This document shows positions 23,771 to 34,972 of a DNA stretch of 64,000 bases, one piece after another. The position numbers and the translations under genes are program-made. A model generated the notes under the pieces. That model worked only from the letters and a program-made list of their open reading frames with translations. It was not told the origin of the DNA and did no database searches. The DNA comes from Cordia subcordata (taxonomy: Eukaryota; Streptophyta; Magnoliopsida; Boraginales; Cordiaceae). The stretch's first letter is position 1. The number at the start of each line of letters is the position of its first letter. Where the stretch lies: positions 3,644,501-3,708,500 of the forward strand of contig JAPTOF010000004.1 of NCBI GenBank assembly GCA_028554755.1, given 5' to 3'.

Positions 23771-24305
23771 TTTGCATTGCTAACAAAATTTATAAGCTGT
23801 TTTATACAAATTTTTGTTTTACAAAATTTCAGTTCTCCTCCTATTTATGGAGTTTGGAGTCTTTACCTTAATGGCTATGGTCTATACTACTTATCTCTAC
23901 TACTTAATAGCATCATGTTGGCCCTCTAGATAATTCTACAATCAACGAGAACTAAATTTACAAAGTATCATATAATATTTTGTAGTTTTTTAGTTTTACC
24001 TTTTTTTGGTTGTTTTATTTAGTTTTTGAGTGTCCTTTTGATAATTTGGCTTTGATATATGTCGTATATACACCATGGTTTTAACGATCATCAGGGCGAC
24101 CTTACCTACTGTCCCAAATAAATTTTTGGCTTCATAGAAATAAAAACCAATTTGGACAAGATATGAGCCCTATATATTCATGGTGAGAAGTAAGGGGTTT
24201 GATGCCAATTAACAAATAAACTTTAATCATAACGCCCAGAACTTAAAGTGAAAATAAATTATGTCCTTTTTATTTTTAAGAATGTATCTAAGATCGATAA
24301 TTTAG

Positions 24306-24414
24306 TGAGATTAAGGGATAGTTCAATTGGTTGAGACTATCTCCTCTAGACCCGAGGTCCTCAGTTAAACCCCATGGAAATTTAACCGGAAAAAAAAACA
24401 AAAAACAAAAAAAC
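24306..24414 (+). mobile_element. short tRNA-derived SINE with 15-bp target-site duplication
   Basis: The head GGGATAGTTCAATTGG contains TAGTTCAATTGG, a full match to a pol III box A. GAGGTCCTCAGTTAAACC, about 35 bases on, is a weaker box B-like block. The element ends in an A-rich tail (AAAAAAAAACAAAAAACAAA). The flanks are AGATCGATAATTTAG at 24291-24305 and AGATCAATAATTTAG at 24415-24429, a 15-base direct repeat with one mismatch. A-tail plus target duplication indicates LINE-mediated retroposition. At about 109 bp including the tail it is very short for a SINE, so it may be a monomer or a truncated copy. No cloverleaf can be drawn, so it is not a tRNA gene. Confidence 0.75.
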
Positions 24415-24837
24415 AGATCAATAATTTAGCGTCTACTTCTATTGAAGATTGATATCAGTTAAGGTGGGAATATCTAATTGTTTTTTTCACATCTTACTTG
24501 ATACGATTAGGTTCGAATTTTTGAGTTTGATTTTCTTTTTTGGTTCAAATTTTTGGGCCTTAGGTATTTTTGGGTGTGGATTTTAGTTGTAAATTTGCTG
24601 GCAAATTTGACCTGAAAATTCTAATATTTATTTTCTAATTTTTTGTCTCTGTACATGTGTTTTAATGTATCTGAGATGATTTAACATTTTATATGTAGTT
24701 TAGCAATTATAAATTAGATGAATTTAAACCTTTTGCAATCATTTTTATCCAACTTTCACAACTAGTTTCGAATTTAATATAGAATTAACATAATATGATT
24801 TGATAAATAACAAAAAGAATTTCAGAAAAAAGACCCC

Positions 24838-25325
24838 AAAACCCAGACACATAAGCCACGAAAAGTGAATGTATGAAATTTGATCCGGTTTTGCAATATT
24901 TAATACCAGGCTGGAGATTTTTTTTGGTACACTTGATATTTGAAAATCTAAATACTCAAATTCAAACCAATTTTTACTCCTAATCTCGAGACCTTTCACC
25001 TCAAGATGAGGGACATACCCCTAGGTCGGTGTGAACAAATTATATCCTTCTGCTTTTGATTTTGAAGTATTAAATGACCCGAATTACTTGCGACTTGGGT
25101 TTTAGATTAGTAGATTAGTGGATGACCGTATTTATTAGTTACATCTTAATTTAGTATTAATTGTGCAATACTGGCCTCGGCGATTTCTTACCTTCAATGG
25201 ACTCAGACCAGATGGACGGGCCCAACCGATGAAATGACTCAAAAGCCCCAACATTCAAAACATTTACACGTCCAACTGATAATCCCCAATATATTTGGAA
25301 CCCAAAGTGGGCCAATGTTTCGACT
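24838..25325 (+). repeat. segmental duplication 2, copy B
   Basis: Collinear diverged copy of 22300-22850, about 2.5 kb downstream and in the same orientation. See that entry for the shared blocks. The last shared element is the GGGCCAA block near 25310, matching GGGCCAA near 22822. Confidence 0.75.
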
Positions 25326-25920
25326 TAAAAGATTAGAAGTTTCTTGTGATTACACATAATAAATGTTTTAAAAGGGCTTGATTACTTAATTACTCAACTT
25401 CTCCTAACCTCTCTCTCTAAGAGAGTAAGATTTTCTCTAATTTTTTCTGTGTTTGGACTGAGCATGAGACACCCTTTTCTCGGCTCGACCCTACCGTGAC
25501 TTGTTTATTTTACCATATTTTTTCACTAACCCACAGCTCATCAATGTAGTGTTGTACATGGAGTTATTGAATCTGATGACCTTGATTTAGTTTAAGGCGT
25601 TAATTCTGGATCGACTTGGAGTTAGGCAATTAAGCGCCTTGTGAATGATGCACAACTTTGTCTTTTAAAGGCAGGTTCCTAGAGTATCGTTTACGTATAA
25701 TAGAACGCTAATATGGTAGCAGATTAGCTAACAAAGAATGCTCAACAAGTCTCTCCTTGATAATTGGATTTTAAACTCACATATGGATCTATTCCATGTT
25801 TTGATTTGTGTGTATGATGTCATAGATATTGGTTAGTTGTACTTTTTTATGTTTAATCTAATAATATTAATAAAAAATATAGGTTATGTCAATCACGAAA
25901 GATAATTCATGTAATTATGT

Positions 25921-26138
25921 TTCAATTAATTATATAAAACTCGACAGCCTAGTTAAATCAAAGTCCAATGAAATCAACTAATGTGCATCAATAACTTTTA
26001 CCTTAAGTATGAAAAGGGAAAAATACCGAGTCATTAATTACATAAAACTCGATAAATTAATTAAATCAAAGTCCGCCGAAACCAACTAATATGCATCAAT
26101 ACTTTTTACTTTTAAGTACGAAAGAAGAAAACACGAAA
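25921..26138 (+). repeat. tandem duplication, about 110-bp unit, two copies
   Basis: AATTATATAAAACTCGACAG, AAATCAAAGTCCAATGAAAT and CAACTAATGTGCATCAATA in the first unit recur as AATTACATAAAACTCGATAA, AAATCAAAGTCCGCCGAAAC and CAACTAATATGCATCAATA in the second. The copies are head-to-tail with no gap, at about 80 percent identity by eye. Confidence 0.85.
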
Positions 26139-26354
26139 TCAACGTTTGGTTATGACTATATAACCAAAGTTTAAATTGGGTTTCCAAACAACTCACAAAA
26201 TTAAACCAACCAAACTCTAACAATTTGATTTTTGTTCCTACTATGACAACCACATATATAAATACATACATATATATATATATATGTATTGTAAATTATG
26301 CACGAGAAAAAACAAAAAGAAAGAGATTCTAATTGTATTCTTTCTTTATTAGTT

Positions 26355-26533
26355 AAAAGTATTACTATATAATTTTTGAAAAAATAATTTTAGAAAATTA
26401 ACTTTTTAAAAAATTTGAAATTAAATTCTTGGGCTTTAAATTTTTTAAAAGTTAATTCAAATACTAATTACAAAATTAAGATTTTTCCCCAAAAAAAAGT
26501 ATTTTTATGTGAAAAATAAATCTAAACGGACCC
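26355..26533. repeat. MITE-like element, family A copy 4 (partial)
   Basis: The right end AAATCTAAACGGACCCTAAA matches the family A terminus, and the interior shows the A/T-rich arms. The left end is not clear. Confidence 0.4.
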
Positions 26534-26667
26534 TAAACTGGTAAGAAAGATTAAAAGAAGCAGCCAGGCAAAATGTCCAGTCAAATTTGTCATGCGTCAA
26601 GCAGCAGAAAATACTTTGGTCAAATTTGTAGTGCAAGTACTAAAAATAATAATTATTTTATTTTCCC

Positions 26668-26700
26668 CACGTGAATCCACCAATTAGATGAAGCATAAAA
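26668..26700 (+). promoter_or_regulatory. G-box and TATA-like element upstream of the glutaredoxin gene
   Basis: CACGTG at 26668-26673 is a perfect G-box core. CATAAAAG at about 26694-26701 is a plausible TATA-like element, about 90 bases before the start codon. G-boxes are bound by bZIP and bHLH factors; which ones act here is not known. Confidence 0.4.
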
Positions 26701-26785
26701 GGAGCCCAAAAAGGCCCAAAGTCAAACCCAAAGCTGCCCCCTTTCGTTATTTGCAAAACAAAGCGAAGGAAAAAAAAAAAAGACG

Positions 26786-29669
26786 ATGCTAAAAAGAAGT
26801 AGCAAGACGCTTTATGTGGCATTTCAGCAACACAAAAATGGTGCAGCAAGAATGGCATCAATGGCGAGAGCCTCTTCCACAACTCGTTATCTTCATCAAA
26901 GCTTCTGCAGAAACGCATCATCAATCTTCCACAACAATGGCGTCAAGAACAGCAACTGTTATGGTCAAATGAAAGTGGGCTGCTTGCAGATTCGCGCCAT
27001 GTCAGATGAAACTTTGGGGTTTATATCAGAAGAGAGCGTTAAGAAGACTATCAGTGAGAATCCACTTGTTGTTTATTCCAAGACCTCGTGCCCGTGAGTA
27101 AATCAGTATTTTAAAACTCCATTTTTTCTTCTTGCATGTCCTTTTTTTTTTTTAATTGTTTTTAGTAAAAGATTCAATTTTTAATTTCAAAGAAGTGGTT
27201 TTTTTTTTTAGGTTTTTAAAGCTAATTATGTTGGATAGTTTGGAGTTTTTATATTTTTGATGGCAAGTTAACACTTTAACTCCATTTTCAATGATGCAAT
27301 TTGTGATCCTGAAGTAGATTTTCTCTATATTGTGCTAGTCAATTTCAGTTTGAATATTTAGGTTTGTATGTTAGTGTACTTAAGTGGGATGGTTGAATTT
27401 TGTGATGAAGGTTCTCCTCTGAGGTGAAATCTTTGTTCAGAAGGCTTGGTGCGGATGCACATGTTGTCGAGTTGGACAAATTAGGTATTTTTTCTCATTT
27501 TCTTTCCACTTTTTTTTTTTTGGATGGATTCATAAATGTGTGTGCATCTGTAGATATTTTTGCATAATACTTGATTAGTTCTGTAAGTGTTTTAGGCTAT
27601 TCAGGTGAATCTGCATAATTGTCGATTGGCACTTGTGCATAGTTTTGGTGATATTGTTGATGTGGTTTAAAGATCTTCTGGTTACGTTAGCTGTATCTAT
27701 GTGCGTCGGTGTTTTGGTAGTGGAATTATCATGGATTAGTTGGGCTAGATCAACTGAACTAGAAGAAAACATGACTCAATATTCATCTGTAAAAAGCTTT
27801 TCTGTTGTCTCATCTGTTAAAAATTTTCTGTCTCGGTAATTAGAGGTCGCTTGATTGACATCCTAGAAAGTATTGGAATAATTGAGATTGCCTTTCTACT
27901 GCGAACAGTCTTTTTGAACACGAAGCTAATGTCTTAGATTAGGTAGCTGAGAAAATGAGCAGCTGTGATGAAGAATTGTTCACGATGTAAAAGATGCATA
28001 TGGACTGCTGAATGACATAAGTCACAATTGTCATGTTCACTTGGCGCAATATTTTGGCATCACTTGTAAAGCAGATTGTTTAATAGACTTTCAGTTTGTT
28101 ATAAATATGGTAAATCTCATCAACAGAAACTGACTCTAATGTACTATAGCTGCTGGGTGCACATCATGCATTTTCCATTTTAATGGTCATCCTTGGGATA
28201 TTTAAGTGTGGCGAAAGAAGGACAACTTTATAGCTTGTAAGAGGTTAATGAATTGATTCTAAAACATTCTTGATTGCAGGGCCTGAAGGACCACAATTGC
28301 AGAAGGTGCTTGAGCAGCTCACTGGACAACGTACTGTTCCGAATGTGTTTATTGGTAAGTGATGTCAATGATGTGTTGTATTCTTGCACATATTAACCCC
28401 GTTGTGTTCAGAACGTTAAACACATTTCTCGTGTAATATATTACAAGCTTCTGTAAAACATCTAATTAGACTGGCAAAATAGAAATTAACTTCAAGTTTT
28501 ATGTGAAAGAGTAATTTTTTAAAGATAGAGCTACAGATATCAGGTTGCTTTTATCAAGAAAAAGAGTTTTGACAATACGCACACAACAAGGATGATTACT
28601 TGGTGGCTTATTTCGCAGGATCTAGTTCATTTGTGAAAATACTTGTATTCTCTACATTTAAGTAAATCCAAATCTGGAATCCATGTCTTTACGTGCAGCT
28701 TTATTATTCTCCTATGGACTATACAGTTAAAGGTTTCTAAAACATTTGTTCTTCTTCATGATCAGGGGGCAAACATATTGGTGGATGTTCAGGTACTATC
28801 ATTTATCTGACACTTAAACGATGAATTGCATGTACAAGATTTATTTCTATTTAAAGTTTGTGTCGAAAGAGATTTGCAAATCCCACACTAACAAAGAATT
28901 GCATGTACGTCTTTAAAGTTTTCTAGGAGATTCGCAAGCCTGCCAATCGTTTTTCCTTGATACCTTTCTCCTTCGTTCTTATAAAGACCTTTCATAGTAT
29001 GAACCATTGCCAAGGAGAGTTCCTTGAGCTAACACCAACAAGGCTGTCGACTTGTATATCAGGGCTTGGGCTTCCTATTGGTGCCAATTTAACCTAGTGC
29101 ATGGTAGATTGTAATGTTTGATCAGTCAGTATCTTCCTGTTTGTCATCTCACATGTCACCTAAAATAGTTCACTTGTCTTTCAACACTCCCAATTTTATC
29201 AATTAGAGTGTTGGTGTTCATCTCGCATCACGTAAAAATAGTTCACAAGTGTTGGTGTTCACGACTTCTGTGCCAACCCTGAACTATTTCAAGTTCCGTG
29301 TTTGAATTTACTTCTCTACATCCAAAGTACATTAAATTAAAGATAAGAAAGTAGAGATCAAACGAGAAGGTAAGAGCTCTTGTTAATTTTGGATGACTTA
29401 TCATGTGATTAGCTATTCTTGGAGTTGCATGGGTTGACTCTCACAAGAGAGTGTCCTGGACTTGCACAACGAAGCCTAGCCGAGTGCACTTTTACTACTT
29501 CATTTGCCATTTATTGGAGATCACGATGCTAATAAATTGTACATCTGCAGTGTCAAAAACCAGCTAAATATTATCTTTCTTTCGTCTTTCAACTGTGTCT
29601 ACAGATACTCTTGAGCTACATCAGAAAGGAGAACTTGAACCTTTGTTGTCAGAGGCAGATGCCACATAG
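26786..29669 (+). CDS. plastid-type glutaredoxin, GrxS12/GrxC5 class, with CPFS active site
   Basis: A glutathione-dependent oxidoreductase that reduces protein-glutathione mixed disulfides. Exons 26786-27093, 27411-27484, 28280-28354, 28766-28792 and 29605-29669 join in frame to 182 aa. The first about 75 residues are Ser/Ala/Arg-rich and poor in acids, as expected of a chloroplast transit peptide; Met 1 is the first in-frame ATG. The core shows VVYSKTSCPFSSEVKSLF, TVPNVFIGGKHIGG and GGCSD. The active site is C102-P-F-S105, the cis-proline is in TVP (146-148), and the second conserved Cys is C160. The SSEVKSLF helix, GPQLQKVLEQLTGQ and the end of the protein match the GrxS12/GrxC5 class, whose usual site as I recall is WCSYS or WCSYC. 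CPFS is therefore unusual: monothiol, but with the CPF context of class I enzymes. The gene converges on psaE, 540 bases away. Confidence 0.92.
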
Positions 29670-30211
29670 ACAGAGTACCAGATTGCTCATTATTTCTCGG
29701 ACAATCTTCTTCTTTCCATCTCGAGATGCTGCAAAATTTCTAGGATTAGCTACAAATTGTAGCATATGTGCCCATAGGGGCATTTATGGCTCATCTCCTG
29801 TGTTGAAAACAATTATGTATCTGTGAACAAGAAAACTTCATTTTGTTTATACAAGTTCAATAATTAATGGCCCGTTTGAGAAGCACTTGTGCATTCCAAA
29901 ACAAGAATTGTCAATTTGGATTCATACACCATTTTTTATTCAAGAGGTAACAAATTCTCTAGTTCATTTTATTAGATTTGTTATTATTATTAAATCTCTT
30001 CCAAAACATTATAACTTTATAAGCGGATTCGAGTAAGTTTGAATTCAGGTGCCGTGGGGAAGCCACTGATTAGATACTCTGAAGCATTTGAACTTTTTAA
30101 GTTTAAAAATATAGCAGAAGCAAGATACGGAGGGATATGACACACAAGGTACGTAACAATGTATCAAATACTAAAAACCATAGGAATACTACAATAGAGA
30201 AAAGAAACAAC

Positions 30212-31506
30212 TCATTTGACTTCTTCGATTTCATCCAATGCGTAGTTGTTTGTAGAGATATTAGCATAGTTCACTTTGTTAAACCTCACAACCACTGGGT
30301 AGCGAGTCTTGGGATCCTGCAAGTCAGAAAAATGTAAGAATGGTTACACCCAACAGATGCGAAAACACAGAAACCATAAGTTCGTTTGATTGCCTTTTTT
30401 TTAAAAAAAAAAAAAGCGTTCTTTCTATAAGCTCGTTTGATTGCAATTTTTTTTTTTAAAGCATTTTTTTTATAAGAGTACTTTTCTGAAGATATATACA
30501 TGCCCCACAATCAGAAACTCACCTGATCAACAGTGACAACTGATCCAACGCCCTTGTACCAGTAAGATTCTTTCCTGAGGATTCTAACCTGTAAAAGGGA
30601 TCATATTAGGTTATATTAAGTTAGTAGTCCGGTTCAAATCTCATTGGAAACGGGGTTCAAGAAAAAAAGGTATATGAGGTTAGTGTTCAATCTTCTAAAC
30701 CCGTCATCATTTTCCTTCCAAAGTTATAGCATGAAATTGATCAACCAAGTGAAATCAAACTAAGCTTTATCCTCCTCCCAGGTGTATGTGACACAGAATC
30801 GATGCAAAGCGAAAAGCAATCCAAAATTTGACTTCAACCATTTCAAATCCAGCTCCAAAGTTGCAAAACCCAAGAATTAGTATAAAAACAGCTACTCAAT
30901 TCAACTTTCTTAGAGGTTTTTCCTATGTTATTGAAAATTTTTAATCTTTACTCCAACAAGTACACGAGTCTTCCAGCCTTTTCAGGTTATGTTTCACGTT
31001 AAATACTACATAAGACTGCTTCAATCAACCTACTGTTGAAAATATAATGAAAATATTTTTTACGGTATTCTCGAATTTTGAAACTAATCTATAGGGGCAG
31101 GGGGAAGAAAAGCGTCCTCACAACAAATGGACTTCCCAAAATTTAAATTTATATTTGGAGTGAGATCACTACCACCTTAGCCAACAAATTTGACTCCTTG
31201 GTATATAATGAAAATACTTTAACAGGCATCTAGTTTTACATTTTTACCACTCACCTTAGTTCCTCTCTTGGGTCCAATTGGAGGAGGCTTGGCGGCAGCT
31301 TTGGGAGCTTCACCTTCTGCAGGTGCAGTAGTGGTGGCTGCTGCTGGCGGCGCCGCCTCATCCGCGGCCCGAACAACCAGCCTCGAATTGCTGTTGTGCT
31401 TGGTGGAGAGCAACAACATGCTACTCTTGGGTGTGTTTACACTGGAAGTAACACTAGGTGCCACAGCAAACCCTGATGCAGCAGAAGCCATGCTGCAACT
31501 TGCCAT
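30212..31506 (-). CDS. psaE: photosystem I reaction centre subunit IV (PsaE), plastid precursor
   Basis: Stromal subunit of photosystem I that helps dock ferredoxin and supports cyclic electron flow. On the minus strand the exons are 31506-31255, 30588-30523 and 30316-30212, with GT-AG borders in phase 0. They give 140 aa, close to the family norm. Residues 1-46 form a Ser/Ala-rich transit peptide ending near LVVRAA. An Ala/Pro-rich linker follows (about 47-75), as usual in plant PsaE. The SH3-like core [20 protein letters not shown], then [10 protein letters not shown], then [15 protein letters not shown], then [12 protein letters not shown] is intact. The ORF runs open 65 codons upstream of Met 1, but only the MASCSM start gives a normal transit peptide, so I chose it. 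It is tail-to-tail with the glutaredoxin gene. Confidence 0.97.
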
Positions 31507-32984
31507 TTTTTTCTTTACTCTTTTGTCTTTGCTGAAGTGTTGTGAATCAAAATGCGATGAACAAAAATAATGAAGCTTCAAGTTAATGGGATATCTTCTT
31601 TCCCTGGACGATGATGAATCTTGCAAAGATTTGATCGTTTTTGAGACACCACTTGCATGTTGCCACCTGTTACCATATCCCAATCTTTTGGATAATGTCA
31701 CCCCATGTCACTTTATTTACACAAAAAAAAAAAGGAGAATAAATCCCATGTCATTTTCTCCCTTTCTTCTCCTTCTCCTTCTTCTTCTTTTGTTTTTTTG
31801 ATAAAATACATCAGACTTTCGTATAATTTGTCATAAGTGTACAACGCTCTTATATAGTATCAAAAGTCCCACAATAAACTCCTGTGATGAGTAAAAGTTT
31901 CACGCGCATTCCTTACCATCTAATTCTTTTAATAGTATTAAAATTTACACCAAAGAATGCATCAATACCTTTATTTTATTTGTTCAATTTTACTTTAGTC
32001 TTCACTTACCTTTTCTGTATAAATATATTTTTTTTGTAGTACAACATTAATATCGTGACAACGTAGACCTAAGTGGTCATATTGGATCATCGGGAACCAT
32101 CACAAGTACAGCAAGTATTTTCCAGAGCATCCCAAAGTTGACATTTCCATTACAATGCAACATTCAGTTTTCTATATGAAGTATATGGTCTTGAATTTGT
32201 TAATATTGGGATTGAGAGGGTGTGAACCACAGCAATCAACGAGAAAACAAATACACACGGGATTGGAGATATTGGTCCTACATATCATCATTCATCAAAT
32301 TTTTTTTTTCTTTCATTTGATAGTCTTTTATTAGTATGTAGGGGTGGAAATCGGATTGAATATTCGGATATTCGAATACTGAATATTCGAATATCGGATT
32401 GAAAAATTAAATATCTGATCGAATAGTTAAAAACTACATATCCGACCGGATACCAAATTTTTGGATAGTAGATAGTTCAAATATAGATTCTTAGATTTTC
32501 GGTTATTTCGAATAAACTAAAAAAATTCAAATCTTGGTTATTATTTTAAATATCTTTTTAAAATTGTCAATGCTTAGGCAAGTAATTTGTTTTTTAAAAT
32601 GAAAAAACTAGACATAGACATAAAATGAACAACATAAGAAACATGATAAAATAATTTCTAATGAAGTGATATTTCAAGTTGCAACTCCCAATAGCATGCC
32701 TGCACACACATACAAAAAAGTGGGTTAATTTCTAATCATTGGCAAAATAATTTTCAATTATTCAACTAACCTACACCTATTGACAACAATCAACAAGATA
32801 AGAACAAAAGAAAAAAGGAATAAGGAAAAAAAAAAAGTCAGAATACCAAATCATGTTTCAATAATAGATCGATCACCCCAGCCTTGCTCAATTCTGAAAT
32901 AATTAACAATAAACATAACATAATAAATTTAAAAATTAGTAACAATAACAAGATAAGAATGACAAAATGAAAATCTAGAGAGGT

Positions 32985-33290
32985 ATATACCATTCTCAAA
33001 AGATTCAATTTTAGCTAAATTTTTCTCAACACATACCAGAGTAGAAGACATATAAAGCCAATCCTGATTACAAAGCGAAGCTTGGATAATTTTTGGAGAC
33101 AAAGAGCTCCTAAAACTATCGAGGATACGTCCACTAGTGCTAAATACAACTTTTGAAGCAACTGTGGAGATGGGAATGACCAAGATATCACGAGCCATCC
33201 TAGAAAGAATTGAAAACCTAGGTGTGTTTATCTTCTACCAATTTAAGATGTCAAACTTGGGTCTTTTCTGTTTATCACTCATGCCTGAGA
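32985..33290 (-). pseudogene. hAT transposase C-terminal (dimerisation) domain remnant
   Basis: Minus-strand translation reads FDILNW, then a stop, then KINTPRFSILSRMARDI, LVIPISTVASKVVFSTSGR and ILDSFRSSLSPK. This is the plant hAT/RICESLEEPER-type C-terminal region, whose usual text is a Trp-Trp-Lys motif, then MARD(I/V)LAIP-STVASE-AFST-GR. The second Trp codon has become TAG, and the Glu/Ser of the conserved VASES motif is changed to Lys/Val. Nothing upstream encodes the BED finger or the catalytic region. It is a dead fragment. Confidence 0.85.
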
Positions 33291-33362
33291 ATGAACATCA
33301 ATCTCATTTTATTCATCAAGATATTTTGTTGACTTAACATTTAGTACTATTTTAAATTAAAT

Positions 33363-33449
33363 TAAAAAAACTTTGGATAACCAGATATCAAATAGTTAAA
33401 ATAATTAAAAAAACTTCGGATAACCCGATATCAAATAGTTAAAATACTA
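33363..33449. repeat. tandem repeat of about 45 bp, two copies, inside the hAT relic
   Basis: AAAAAAACTTTGGATAACC with AGATATCAAATAGTTAAAAT, then AAAAAAACTTCGGATAACC with CGATATCAAATAGTTAAAAT. It is likely part of the subterminal transposase-binding repeat region. Confidence 0.85.
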
Positions 33450-34964
33450 TTTGATATCCTACTTGAAAATTTAAAAAAAACAAAATTTTGATATATATTC
33501 GGAATCCGAAAAATGCTATTTTTACTTACCCGTTCGGATGCGGATGTGGATATGGCTTAGATAGTCCCATCCCTACTGGTGGGTGTCTATGGCCTTTTAC
33601 TTGTTAATAGCGTTCATTTTCTTACTTGCATTCTGGGCCTGTCAAAATCCTCATGAAGGTATGAAAATTGTTGTTGTTGCTGAACCGTTTCTGTTTGCCC
33701 TTTGAATTGTATTATTTCTAAGTTCGATGTCGTTTGATAATTTTGTCTCACAGATTGGATCATATATGAGTGAAAGCATTAATGAAGTCCCAAGGATATT
33801 GTATCAAAACGATCCGTTGCCTTTTTTCACTTTTTATCCTTTATAAGTTTAAAAAGAAAAAGAAAAATTGAACAATTGGAATGAGGCTACTAATGTCTTT
33901 TCTGCTGTAAATTTTAACACCATTAAGAGAATTTAGACAGTAATGAATGTGCGTAGAACTTTTATTCACTGTAGAGGCTTGTCGTGGAACTTTGGCATTG
34001 AAGAGAGATGTTATGCACTTATGGTAAATTATAAAAGGGGTTTAATGCATTTTACTTTTTTTTTTTTAAAAAAAATATTTCTCGTCAGGGTATCTCATGT
34101 CATCTAGAAAAGCATTTTATAAAAATTAAGTGTAATTAATCGGACGATTTCGTTTAGTAAGTTACCAAATTTATATTCCATGCCTACTAGAGGTACTTCT
34201 CTATACGAATATCAACTTTAGTGGTCATCGAATGAAAAATTGAAATGTTTGCAGTGTTCTTTTGCTATTATGTTTTTGGTTATATAAGGAGATGTTCGTA
34301 AATTCATTTTTCCTCTTTTTCTTTCTGAATCAGAACAAAGGAACTTATATTAAAAGAAAATCAGTCGATCCCTGATGAATTAAATTGAAAGAACTTATAC
34401 GAGATACAAGCAACCCAATTAGGGTACATTATCTAGCAAGAGGTTGTTTTGCTACCTAGTCGGTAACAACATTAACTTTGATGCAAGGATGCTACTAAAG
34501 TGAACACATTGAAAAAATATTTGATGCAGGAGGAGTTCTATCCAATAGTAGAAGAGTAATTTACAAGTGCTTGAAACCATTGAACCACGAGGACTTTTTT
34601 TTTTTACTATATTCCAATTCTAACAAGAAACCTTGTAAATTATAAAAAGACAAGAGTTCTATTATATCGGAAAAGAAAAAAAAAAAAAGAGTCCAGTTCT
34701 CCGAGATCGTATTCTAGATATTTTTATTTTACGGTTGATCATCGATGTACAAGATTCTGTTTAATGGGCCCAGGAGAATAACCGACAAGGAGGTTGGGCT
34801 TGATAGCTATAATGGATTTGAAGTTTTTCTGTTTTGGGCTTGGAGTCCAGTTGATTGTTGGTTTGGATTTAGAACTTTGCCCACATGTAAGTTTCTTTAG
34901 TTGGGTCCAGTTAGGCCCATTTTATGTACTTGCCGGTTCCATTCCATTTGCCTTAGCAGAACAT

Positions 34965-34972
34965 TTTCCCGC
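34965..34972 (+). promoter_or_regulatory. E2F-type site (TTTCCCGC) upstream of the 597-aa gene
   Basis: TTTTCCCGCGC at 34964-34974 contains the exact plant E2F consensus TTTCCCGC. It sits in a local GC-richer patch (34925-35040), the most promoter-like sequence before the gene whose coding start is 35779. If it is the promoter, the 5' leader has an intron ending at 35776. E2F sites mark S-phase, DNA-repair and cell-cycle genes. The motif is seen; its use is inference. Confidence 0.45.

Larger units (their letters stand above)
18666..26785. other. 8.1 kb intergenic region with decayed duplications
   Basis: It begins with the 3' UTR of the YUCCA gene. No gene can be supported. It holds an inverted-repeat hairpin (21507-21580), two pairs of diverged segmental duplications (21500-21910 with 22860-23180; 22300-22850 with 24838-25325), GA and AT microsatellites, a short SINE (24306-24414), a tandem duplication (25921-26138) and a family A MITE remnant (26355-26533). 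Some minus-strand stretches near 21050-21500 look slightly coding-like but have no long frame. The rest is AT-rich and featureless. Confidence 0.7.
32341..33575 (-). mobile_element. degenerate non-autonomous hAT transposon
   Basis: The left end TAGGGGTGGAAATCGGATTG and the right end (reverse complement AGTAGGGATGGGACTATC) are hAT-type terminal repeats. Both subterminal regions are rich in CGGATATTCG/CCGAATAT motifs and rearranged inverted copies. Inside, on the minus strand, lies a remnant of the hAT transposase C-terminal dimerisation domain (32929-33290). About 1.2 kb is too short for an autonomous element. A clear 8-bp target duplication was not found, so the outer borders are approximate. 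Confidence 0.75.
31507..34900. other. intergenic region upstream of psaE, containing a hAT relic
   Basis: 31507-31800 should hold the psaE leader and promoter; on the minus strand it contains GGGATATGG- and GATATC-type light-box-like motifs, but no single TATA box stands out. A CT/TTC-rich tract lies at 31755-31800. 32341-33575 is a decayed hAT element. 33600-34900 has no ORF or repeat that I can name, apart from a short fragment near 34030-34060 resembling the GGGTAAAATGCA MITE end. Confidence 0.6.

Noticed and set aside
24306..24414. tRNA gene
   Set aside because: The box A is good but no acceptor stem or cloverleaf forms, and the A-tail plus target duplication point to a SINE.
31507..31701. 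65-codon N-terminal extension of psaE
   Set aside because: It is open but lacks transit-peptide character; MASCSM at 31506 gives the normal precursor.
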